DNA from: Amia ocellicauda
Lineage: Eukaryota > Chordata > Actinopteri > Amiiformes > Amiidae
Length of the DNA: 64,000 nucleotides
Assembly: GCF_036373705.1 (NCBI RefSeq)
Contig: NC_089864.1
Coordinates: 2,536,501 to 2,600,500, forward strand
Reading direction: 5' to 3'
The translations under genes were made by a program, and so were the position numbers. Every line of letters starts with the position of its first letter. Positions within the stretch are counted from its first letter, which is position 1. The notes below the pieces were generated by a model, which worked only from the letters and a program-made list of their open reading frames with translations, made no database searches and was not told the origin of the DNA. Below, one piece after another: positions 54,745 through 64,000 of the stretch.

Positions 54745-57700
54745 CGCTCACAGTGAGGGTGACGGTGCTGATGGTGTTTCCCTGGCCGTCCTTCAGAGTG
54801 TACCGACCCGCATCATCTGAAGTGACCATGTCCTGCGTCAGAATGCCATTCCACACTGTGAATTGGTAGGCATATATGGGGTAAGGAGAGCCTGTGTTTC
54901 GGATGATTGTGGGAAGCTGACCAGCTCTCTGGAACAGCACCATCACTGTGTCTCCACCGTACAGTGGGAGAGAGAAGGCATCTCTGGTCCTCAGAGTCAG
55001 GTGTTCTTCACGGGCTGGAACAGAGGAAGCGCACAGTGAGAAACCCCACGCACTGCACACAAGAGGACATGAGCAGACCAGCATGCGTTGTAGGAGAAAA
55101 TAATTCCAGTTGTTTAATTACATACCAGGATTTCCCCCAGAAATGTGCTTGATCAAGGTGGTATGCTGACGGGGTGGTGGGGGGGGGGTTGTGTATGTGT
55201 GTGTGGCTAATGATCGAAGGATTGTGTTTTTTTTTTCCTTTTCTCACTGTTCACGTGTTTGTTTATCCAAGTGGCAATGATTTTTACCCGGCTGCGGGAA
55301 ACAATTTTTATATAATATATAAACACATAATTGTAGCAGTTGTTCATATATATATATATAAGGACCCGCTGATAGTAAAGGTGTTTAGAGTGCTAAAGAC
55401 AGGCTGCTCACCTGCCACAGTGACCCTGGCGGTGCTGATGGTGTTGCCCTGGCCGTCCCTCACAGTGTAGGTACCCTGATCTCTGAGAGTCACTCTGGGG
55501 ATCTTCAGCTCCTGCCCCTCCAAAAACACCTGCTGCCCCTGGTCCAATCCTGAGGTGACCTTGCCTCTGTCCACCCGGCACAGCTCACAAGACGCACCCC
55601 CTCCTGGGCTGAACAGCACCTGCACGTCCTGCTATGTGTGCAGAGGAACGCTCAGGGTGTCTCCGTACAGCACACTGACCGAGTCCGAGTGAACTGCAGA
55701 CACACCACAGAATAAACACACGACATGCGCACCATGAAAGGAGGGCGATCTTACAGCACAGCCTGGTGAACACCAATACCCTGCCCCCACCTCTGTGCCC
55801 CAGGGGCTCTCTGTTCCGGAGCTCCTCTCTGAAGCACCTGAGTGGAGCACAGTGCGAATACATTTTACAACAGTCCCCTGAGGAGGCCGAGGACAAGACA
55901 ACATGATTGTGGGCTCAGGAGGGGGGACAGTGCTGAATATATGTTTATGTATTGAAGCATTACACTTTTCTTCCATTCACTTAAGGAATAAAGTGCGTTG
56001 CATTAGATGATCAATCAGTATTAGTACCAATAATCCAGAGACAATAGAGAAGCAGACATGGGACCTGGTGTCAGTCTGTACTGGAGTTACTCAGTATTTA
56101 TCTGTATCCAGCTGCACTTTCCAACAACTTCAATTCACCCCCATCTACTTACAAACTAGGTAAGCACCCAGTACTGGCACATTAATTATTCTGCTGTATC
56201 AGTGCTTTCTGCAGTGTGGTCAGTCAGTCCAGTGCGGTTGGCTCTGGGCTTTTAACCTCTGTACCCGAACTGAGATCAAAACTCAGTTATTTGGTTACCC
56301 CTCAACCCCTCCATTGCTTTGTCAGTGGCAGGTTCTCCTCAGCTCAGTCAACCCTGCTGAATAGGGCTACCAATGTCACAGTCAGTCAAAGTGCAAAGTC
56401 ATTTTACTTCCCATGCTTAAGTAAAAAAAACCAATGTCGGGAGATGTATTCCAGTACACTGTACACTGTGCTGTGGGATTCTCAGTGCTCCATGTGCAGG
56501 GCTCATAATGTGCTAATATACTGTAGTGTAGCATACTGATGTGGACTGGACTGTGCTGAGCAGACACCTGCAGCATAAGCCATGGATTACAAAGACACAA
56601 ATTATTATTCTTGTGCTAAATCAGGTTTTGTGACACTGAGCTCTTCTTTCGCCTAAAAAGTAATTGAGAAACAATTTACCTTTGACTATAAGTTCGATGT
56701 GGCCGAGAAATGTAATCAGATTCGTGTCTCCCTCATAAAAGCACTCGTATGAATCCACATCCAAGAAGGAGATGTTGTGAATGGTCAGAGAGAAGTCCCC
56801 CTGTCTCATCTTCTCTCTGGGGACCTCAGCTCTTCCCACGAGTCCTGGGCCAGGGAAGAGTCCTCCGCCATTGAGTTCCAACATGTTCTGAAGTGTTCTT
56901 TTCCACAGGATGTAGAGCTGGTCCTCAGGGATCCCAGCAGCTCCTGTTCCATCACAGGGCAGAGTGACAGAGTCCCCAAATTTTCCTGACACCCTGACAG
57001 GACCTGAGGAGACTGGGAAACCTAATGGGGAGATGGAAATTATTTAAAACTAAAAACTATTAAAAACTATTAAAACATCAGATGCAAGATACAGATATTA
57101 ATAACAAGAGCACAAATCAAGTTCTCTATGTCAACTATTTAATGTTAAATACCAAAGGGAAGCTAAGCAGATGTTTTTCAGCAAACAGAAATATTGCATT
57201 ATCAGAGATGACAGCCAGTGTCAAATGAGATGTAGCAGTTTGTGTCAGTAATTTAGAGATTAGAGCTTGTATGGACATTCAAGTTCAATGTGTAAAAAAC
57301 AGATGGTATAAATCAGTGGCGTCGCTAGACCCTATTTAGGGGGCCCCTGTATTTTCTCTCAGCCCCCCTGAAAATAATACGATTATGAAGTAACGTCGTG
57401 GTCAAACAGTCCAACAAAACACCGTCAGCCACCCCCTGTATTTTCTCTCAGCCCCCCTTGAGATAATACAACAAAAGAATCAAAGAATGAAGAAAAAACT
57501 CCACAAAACACTGTCAGCAGCACAGTTGGCTGCTGGGCACCCCAACAACTAATAGATAGGATCATATTCTCTGCAGAAACTGAGCTGTGGGCTCTGGGCT
57601 CTCAGTCCCTCCAGCAGCTCAGAGCAGTGGGGAGAGGCACAAACACAGCTGACTGACCCAGTGTGGAAATGCAGGGGCAGGAATAAAACTGAAACAGAGG

Positions 57701-57779
57701 TGAAATCAATAAACACTTCAATGGAAACTCACCCTTTGTCAGAAAAGTCACCATGAAAATAATCAGGAGCATCGTGACT
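54745..57779 (-). pseudogene. Ig receptor gene, leader + V + two Ig exons, with an internal stop
   Basis: Exons on the minus strand: leader 57,779-57,733 (ATG 57,772, MLLIIFMVTFLTK); V 57,012-56,680 (333 nt; LPCDG, YILWKR, FPGPGLVGRAEVP, NIS site, DSYECFYEG); Ig2 55,693-55,412 (282 nt; LSVPLHT, RDQGTYTVRDGQG); Ig3 55,014-54,745 (270 nt; FSLPLYGGD, DDAGRYTLKDGQG). All are phase 1 and have the same lengths as in related genes. Ig2 holds an in-frame TAG at 55,634-55,632. Ig2 and Ig3 lack the canonical B/F-strand Cys pair. No membrane exon follows; the intron after Ig3 resembles that of the gene at 63 kb but is cut off at the junction near 54.2-54.4 kb. It is therefore a pseudogene, or at best a secreted V-only product. 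Confidence 0.72.
57314..57480. repeat. Possible hAT-like repeat with an internal duplication
   Basis: Starts CAGTGGCGTCGCTAGACCC, a form often seen at ends of hAT-type MITEs. The motif CCCCTGTATTTTCTCTCAGC occurs twice, 91 bp apart. It lies in the leader-V intron of the minus strand receptor pseudogene. A right end was not identified. Confidence 0.4.
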
Positions 57780-57839
57780 CTGTGAAGGAGAAACACAAAC
57801 AGACTGAATCACAGGGCAGCTGAACACCGGGCACAGGAC

Positions 57840-58043
57840 CACTGGGGTGGACAGCACCAACTAGGGTTGCAAGATTTGGGGGAAATAAAAGTCATGGAGG
57901 GGAAATGGGGGGAAATATTGCATGGGGGAGAAACATGGAGGGGAAAGGATATCAAAGAGGGGCCTAAAGTGAAGTCAATGTTAATTCCTCTGTTCAGTTA
58001 AAACTGAAACAAATAATATTTAATAATATTCACTGTCATTTTT
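57840..58043. other. Flank of leader exon, G-rich stretch
   Basis: Contains AGGGGAAATGGGGGGAAATA-like direct repeats at 57,875-57,950. No gene recognised. Confidence 0.35.
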
Positions 58044-58264
58044 ATCTATAGCAGGGGTGGCTAACCCTGGTCATGGAGAGCCGCACGGTCTGCAGGCTTT
58101 TGTTCAATCCAGATCGTTAACTGCTTAATTGAACCAATTGTGGGTCTTAATTAGGCAAAATGTCCCTGTGTTCAAGGTATCCATTAATTGGTCATTTAGA
58201 GAGACCGGAAAACCTGCAGGATTGCGGCTCTCCGGGACCAGGGTTAGCCACCCCTGATCTATAG
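58044..58264. mobile_element. hAT-type MITE with perfect 8-bp target duplication
   Basis: The element 58,052-58,256 (205 bp) starts CAGGGGTGGCTAACCCTGGT and ends with its near-inverse (ACCAGGGTTAGCCACCCCTG). ATCTATAG flanks it at 58,044-58,051 and 58,257-58,264. Eight-base duplications and CAGGG ends are the mark of hAT elements. There is no coding capacity. Confidence 0.92.
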
Positions 58265-58388
58265 CATCTTTCCAATCAACCTACAAGATCTGTGTGGGAT
58301 TTAAGTATATACTATTTCAAACTTATAGTCAAGATTGATATTTCTTCATATATTTTACTGGTTTACATTTTTGTCAGCAAACTGCAGC

Positions 58389-58390
<2 letters not shown>

Positions 58391-58421
<31 letters not shown>
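58391..58421. repeat. (TAA)n microsatellite
   Basis: About ten TAA units. Confidence 0.9.
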
Positions 58422-58424
<3 letters not shown>

Positions 58425-58964
58425 CTTTAATCAATGTTCTGCTTTCTCCATAAAATTAAAGCAGGATCAATACACACACTTGAAAATAAAATATATGTGC
58501 CATATTATGCACCATAGTGAACTGTAACTTTAAGCATCATGCCTTCACATCGTCCTCTCATACTGCATGTCAGTTTCAATTCTTACTTAAATGCACCCCG
58601 ACAAAAACACTATTAAATGCAGCCTGTTACTGTTACATTTCCAGTGCTAGCAGTATCCATTGATAAGACACCCTTTTATTACAGTTACATTAGGTCATAT
58701 TTTCAGTATTTATTCAAGTTAATATGAATTAACAGCCTGTACACATGTATACATATGTTGATAAATAGCGTAATTTCTGTTAAAAGAGAAATTACTATTT
58801 AAAGTCTTGGACTTCCATCTCCTATTCTTCAAAATATTTAAAGCAATAATCATTACAGTCATTGAAACAGATCACAAGGCTGTTTAATGCACACATCACC
58901 AGTCATTCCTGTAAAGAAGCATTTCTATGAATTAAGAAGTGTAAAAAGCAATGCACTGTATCAA

Positions 58965-59035
58965 TGCTTCTTACAGCGGGATTCAAACCCGACTCCCCCC
59001 ACTGGAGTGCAGTGACCCAACCGCATCACTAAGAC
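58965..59035 (-). tRNA. tRNA-like remnant (B box only)
   Basis: On the minus strand, GTGATGCGGTTGGGTCACTG leads to GGGTTTGAATCCCGC, which fits a T-arm with B box. The D-arm/A-box fit is weak and no clean acceptor stem or anticodon loop could be drawn. It is more likely a pseudogene or SINE piece than a working tRNA. Confidence 0.2.
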
Positions 59036-61566
59036 TCATTTCTAATGTTAATGTAAGATTAATTGGATCGCAGGGTGATGCGTGATTTCGTACAATAAAA
59101 GAAAACTAAAAAACCCACCGCAGCGCTGGGTTACGATCCTGATACCGGACACTTGAGTGGCTGATGCTGAGGATTATTGCGGGACAGTTGCGTTCCTACA
59201 TATACAAACTGAAAAGAAAGTGAAAGTAAATGGAAAGTAGTGTAACCTGTCAGAATTACATTTAAAATGTTTAATCGAGGCTATTAATAATATGTTTATT
59301 GAAATCAGCATTCGTACAATATGGTTAGTCAACTGTATTTATTTATTGCGATTTTCTAGTAACGTTTCTAACAACGACGACGACGCGCTCAGTTCTGGCT
59401 CGACTTGTTTTTCATAAATGGACACATAGGAGCCACAGGAGTTCATCTCCGCAGGTTTGCTTTACACACATTGAATCCCTTAATCCCTTAATTTCTTGGC
59501 ACACATTGACACCTAATAACGCACAGTGTTACATGTCACAGAAGACCCGATTAAAGCGACATTACACGGAGAAATTAAAGGAAGGTTGTCACAGCTGCGT
59601 AGACAAACTTGTACGAAAACACATTTAAATTGGCAATACCTCAATGCCGGCTTAAACAACGGGGGCTATTTCTACTCATCCAAAAGTGAAGAAGAGAAAT
59701 ATAATCAGTATCGTACCTGCCTGAAGACAACCAGCCCGAAGAACACATTTGTATTTCCTGGTGTATATTTCCTGGCCCTCTATTGGTAGAGAAATGTGTG
59801 AGAAAAGTGTGTAGTGGATGTGAACCTGTTAAACCTATTGTATTACTATGTATGAAAGATAATAAAACACGATAACACAACACAACACACAGGATACTTC
59901 TATTGAGAACACAAACGTGTTTTATTTTTTATTTATTCATGCATTGGATTTAATTTTATTTCGACGTACCAACAAATGTGCTGAGAGAATGAAACAACAA
60001 CCAACATCATCATGTTTGCTGCTCTTGTCGATCAAAAACGTTGTGTATTTGTAGTCTATATGAGTTGGTATGTAACTCTGCTGTTCTCCTCATGAACTTC
60101 CTGGAATCAGCACCAGGGGTCGCGATGCACCCTTGGATTGCCGTTCAACTTCACTTTGATCATCCCTAATTCAGCCCCGTCTCCCCAGCTTCCCACACAC
60201 CTGGTCCTGGTCACTTCTTCCCAGACGTCATTGCGAAGTCTCGGTCACTCCTGAGTTTTGTGTCCAAACACTCTCCTCTTTATTCTGACCACCTTAGTGT
60301 TGTGACCTGTGTATTCCTGGACTCTGGTTCTCTGTTACCTAACCTTACGCCTGCCCTGTCTGATCACGTCTCTAGCCTGACTCCAGCTGGCCCATGACCT
60401 CTTGCTTGATCAACCGTTCTATATCTCTCCACACCTGGGTCTAGTGCCCTGTCTCTAAACCCCCGTGAAAGTAACATTAGTCATTATTCCAGCTGTAGTC
60501 GCCACTGAGTGAAGGTCAGCATGACAATGTCCACTGTGGAGCCACTGAGCAGCTCACTGTGTCCGAGTGTCAGCAGGGCAATGACACTGTGAGAGGCTGA
60601 CCGACAGGCTGAGAAACAGGTCAGAGACAGAGGCATCTGTTTCAGTATCATTTTCAGTCAACTGTCCATTCTGGCACTGAGAGATTTTCTCTGGATGAAA
60701 ACTATAACACGTCCAACACTGTGATTTCTGCCATAATTCCACGTTCCTGTGTTGTTTAATATTCGATATTCAAAAATAAGAATAATATACTGTATATGTG
60801 CCTGCAACCTGATACATTAAATAAATAAAACAAGATAAAAAATGCAGAATTCCAGTGGCTGATATAATGTATTATTGAACTTGAAATGTCCCCGCTGTAC
60901 AAAATCAGTTACACACACACTGGTTAGGAGAGTGATGAGCTCAGTTAATGGCTCAGCTCAGTAGGTGAGACAGTTGAATCACAGACCAGTAGGACAGTGG
61001 AGTCCCGGGACCAGGGCTGAGGAGCACGTTGTGATCAGCAGTGTTTGGGGACGACAGCCCAGATCCACAGACACTCAGAGTGAGACCCAGCGGGACGGAT
61101 GGGAAGGGGAGGCCCATTGTGACAAAGCAGAGTTACCTGGGATTGGTGATGTGCTGATTTATGTACAGTGACGTAGTGGAGAGCATTCACAGCCATCTTT
61201 AGAAACAATGTTATTTGTTGATGCATTTATTTACAGTGGGGACAGTTTTATTCATTTCACTTTTGCTGTTAAGCGCTGCACAGTCCACGGAAATGTTCAA
61301 AGGACTCGACTTTCAGTCTTTTAGAGCAGCACTTCTTTATTCACATTCAAAACACTGCCCAGTGCATTACACACAACACGCAAAACAATTACATGAATAA
61401 ATAAAAATAAGACTTTACAGTTTTTAAAATTAAAACATTAATTTCTTTGTGGTTTGATTGAGTTAACAATGGAGAACTAGTACGTTAATAAAGTGCAGAT
61501 TTGGGTTAAAAGTGATAAGGCACTTCACACAAGAGGCCCAGCCTGTCCAGCCTGTAGCAATACTAC

Positions 61567-61567
61567 C

Positions 61568-61641
<74 letters not shown>

Positions 61642-61680
61642 TATGCCTTAGCAGACGCCCTTGTCCAGGGCGACTTACAA
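61567..61680. repeat. (TTA)n run followed by a GACGCCCTTGTCCAGGGCGA repeat piece
   Basis: About 26 TTA units (to about 61,643), then TTAGCAGACGCCCTTGTCCA at 61,648, the 5' end of the repeat family also seen at 49.85 and 50.69 kb. Confidence 0.85.
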
Positions 61681-61712
61681 AATATAAGAGCAATACAAAG
61701 TGCAACAAAAAC

Positions 61713-61715
<3 letters not shown>

Positions 61716-61768
<53 letters not shown>
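61716..61768. repeat. (TA)n microsatellite
   Basis: About 26 TA units. Confidence 0.95.
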
Positions 61769-61772
<4 letters not shown>

Positions 61773-62460
61773 CAATTATTAATGTTCTTTATAATTATGT
61801 TCTAGAAACATGTAACTCCTCTTAACTTAATATTGAAAGTTAGTATTACAGCAAAACCCATTTCAAGTGAGGTACATGTGCACACACAGTTTGCAGTGCT
61901 GGAGTTGCTCAGTTTGTCCCGTGGTGCCAATTTCCAGTTCCAGTTCTGTGTGGACTGGGGACAGAAGACTGGGTGGATAGACTTGTTGTGTTGCTCGTCT
62001 GATGACTGATGAGCTCCATGCCCAATTTATCCCTTCTTTCCTGCCCTGACCAGCACTGCAGTGCCAGCCTCTGTGCGCACATTCAGCCAAGCTCCTGAAC
62101 CTACACAATTCACACACCCAGATGATTACAGTGCATACATTCTCAATATTAAAGCGTAGTGCAAGTACACCTCACACTTTCTTGCATAGAGACTTTTGTT
62201 TGCCTAAAAGAGAGTGTATCTCATAATCAGAACATATAATATAGTAATAAAAACAGTCATCAGTATCAGCATTATGCCAAAAGACAATAAAAAATATCCT
62301 GAGAAGATCTGAAGTGCAGCAGATCCCAGACTCAGCCTGTATGCTCAGCCAGGCCCTCCACACCACAGAGAAGTTCATTATACAGTGTGCCAATAATATA
62401 TCACATAAATATCATCCTTCATATCAATACAAGAGCCTCTGTCTAACATGTCAGAAATAA

Positions 62461-62514
62461 AGTGTTCAGTGCTCAGTGTTCAGTGTTCAGTGTTCAGTGT
62501 TCAGTGCTCAGTCC
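62461..62514. repeat. 7-bp tandem repeat (CAGTGTT)
   Basis: About eight copies of CAGTGTT or CAGTGCT, just beyond the 3' end of the receptor gene on the minus strand. Confidence 0.85.
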
Positions 62515-62829
62515 TGCTGTGCAGACTCCCTTCACTTCCTCCGGCTGTGCCTCCTCTTCCTCACTCTGGTCAGCAGAGCTGGCAGGGTTGGCCCTGAGTT
62601 TGGGCCTGCAGTGTTATGTGCACTAGAGACAAGGAGACTCTGTGTTCTTGGCTCTGGGTGAGTGGACAGCCACACAGTCTCTGCTCTGCTGCCGTCACTG
62701 CTGAGAGCTTTACATTTTTGGGATCTCTGAGATGTCTTTGTGGGGTCTGAAATATAGTTGGGCATCAGTTCTCTTTTGGCTGCTGGACTTTGTCTCTTTC
62801 TGTGGGGCGAACATCTTCTATTTGTGACC

Positions 62830-63721
62830 CTATTCAGCTTTCCATTTCCATGTACAAATCTCCCAAATGATGGCACCCAACATCAGAGACATAAAGGCAC
62901 ATGGTACTATTACCACCATTATTGTCTGAATACTCCAAGCTCCTGTAAAGACAGAAAAACATAGTAATGACAGTTAATAACACAAACTCTCTCAGTAACT
63001 GTCCCGTCAATGTAAAGCCCACCAGGGAGCTCTCACAGAGACTGGCACTCCAGACAACGCACAGTGCCACAGTGTGCAGCGATTATTTCTCTTACTGGCA
63101 CAAGGCATAATCATACCCCATACCCAGGATTATCAATAGCGGTGATCAGTCACCCAGAAGATAGAATCTTAAAAAGTATTCTAAAATATTGATTTCAGGG
63201 AAATAAATATTCCAGTGTTCAAAATAAATATAGGAATGAGTCAGCATGGATTGAAGTGTCAAATCATCATCAGATCTCTTCAGATCTTTAGCTGATGTGA
63301 TGTTAGAAGGCAAAAACAGAAACAAAGTACACCGTGAATAAAAACAGTCGTGAGATTGTTTAATAGGTGCACACATAGGAAAATTTGTATTATTCAGATT
63401 TTGAACGTAATGTGAAAGCTTCGGGCAGAACGTTGAAGAGGTGAGTCTTACCTCCCACAGTGAGGGTGACGATGCTGATGGTGTTTCCCTGGTCGTCCTG
63501 CAGAGTGTACTGGCCCTCATGATCTGCAGTGACCCTGTCCAGCATCAGAGTGTCGTCCTGCACTGTGAATCTCCAGTCCTACACGGGGCCACGAGAGCCT
63601 GTGTTTCGGATGATTGTGGGAAGCTGACCAGCTCTCTGGAACAGCACCATCACTGCGTCTCCGCCGTACAGTGGGAGAGAGAAGGCGTCTCTGGTCCTCA
63701 GAGTCAGGTGTTCTTCACGGG
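62830..63721 (-). pseudogene. 3' part of an Ig receptor gene: Ig exon with a stop plus membrane exon
   Basis: Ig exon 63,721-63,452 (270 nt, acceptor TGTTCCAG, donor GTAAGA) is a close paralogue of the exon at 55,014-54,745. It has FSLPLYGGDAVMVLFQRAG and DHEGQYTLQDDQGNTIS, and no canonical Cys pair. It carries an in-frame TAG at 63,581-63,579, after GSRGPV. The next exon begins at 62,942 (acceptor CTTTACAG, phase 1) and encodes AWSIQT, a hydrophobic helix (MVVIVPCAFMSLMLGAIIW) and a short basic tail, with TAG at 62,832-62,830. In the frame shifted by one base, a further 100 or so basic residues (to 62,532) are open, so the true tail may have been lost by a one-base change. The 5' exons lie beyond the right edge of the window. 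Confidence 0.65.
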
Positions 63722-64000
63722 CTGGAACAGAGGAAGCGCACTGTGTGAAACCCCACGCATTGCACACAGGAGGCCATGAGCAGAATAGCTTTCACAACTG
63801 CTACAAAAACAAGACGCCAACATATGGTTGTAGTTAAAAATCTATTTTCATGTTTAAGTTTCTTGGTTTCTTCAAGTGCTCTGGATGCACAGCACTATGA
63901 AGACAGCAATCACCAAGCAGCTGCAAATACGAAGCAACCCTGGGAAGCTTGACATTGGATGTTTAACCACTTCACCTTCAGATGAAAAAATGAAAACCCT

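Larger units (their letters stand above)
58425..62829. other. Long stretch without a supported gene
   Basis: The segment 59,230-59,570 is distantly related to the leader upstream flank at 22,880-23,110 (for example ACATTGACACCTAATAACGC), so it belonged to the promoter side of the minus strand gene at 57.8 kb before insertions pushed it away. A tRNA-like piece lies at 58,965-59,035. 60,480-60,745 and 61,215-61,400 hold open frames discussed under findings. Nothing else is recognisable. Confidence 0.45.

Noticed and set aside
60554-60742. 62-codon minus strand frame with several Cys (CWTCYSF) considered as an Ig or receptor exon
   Set aside because: No Ig strand pattern, no splice-site pair in phase 1, and competing open frames overlap it.
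61512-61805. 97-codon frame rich in Tyr and Ile
   Set aside because: Translation of TTA and TA microsatellites.

Overview
The window looks like nuclear DNA of a ray-finned fish. The genes are interrupted, with GT-AG introns and short immunoglobulin (Ig) exons. The repeats are fish-typical: Tc1/mariner copies, hAT-type MITEs, an L2/CR1-like LINE remnant, long AT and TTA microsatellites and a very large minisatellite. I cannot name the species from the sequence.

The coding content is one family of small Ig-superfamily receptors. A full member has a short leader exon, a V-type exon with the canonical cysteines, one or two Ig exons that lack them, and a transmembrane/tail exon, all joined in phase 1. 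Five loci are visible: a + strand gene with a half-size Ig exon (6,049-10,750); a + strand leader+V unit (15,983-16,821) facing an apparently intact 418-residue receptor on the minus strand (22,671-19,750); a second + strand leader+V unit (53,029-54,180) facing a minus strand leader+V+Ig+Ig gene with a stop codon (57,779-54,745); and the 3' part of a minus strand gene entering from the right edge (63,721-62,830). Loose Ig exon pieces lie near 1.1 kb. The leader+V units therefore occur twice as convergent inverted pairs. The arms of the first pair (about 13.5-16.25 kb and 22.4-24.85 kb) are almost identical, while the V exons just inside them differ strongly.

Between the two pairs lies a 15-kb higher-order tandem array (25.35-40.19 kb): six units, each made of a non-repetitive spacer followed by a block of a 34-bp minisatellite (roughly 280 monomers in all). 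Most of each spacer is an inverted relative of 43.06-44.50 kb, the upstream region and first six codons of a decayed multi-domain DNA transposon gene set at 44.4-47.2 kb (PHD finger, DDE-transposase-like, USP-like and Ulp1-like pieces). The array thus appears to have amplified the 5' flank of that element together with a minisatellite.

Other mobile DNA: a complete Tc1/mariner copy with perfect 29-bp inverted ends, TA duplications and an uninterrupted 346-aa transposase with DD36E spacing (2.03-3.25 kb); an internally deleted Tc1-like copy with a perfect 39-bp hairpin (47.7-48.4 kb); a hAT-type MITE with perfect 8-bp target duplications (58.05-58.26 kb); and several unclassified repeats. The remaining stretches hold no gene I can support.
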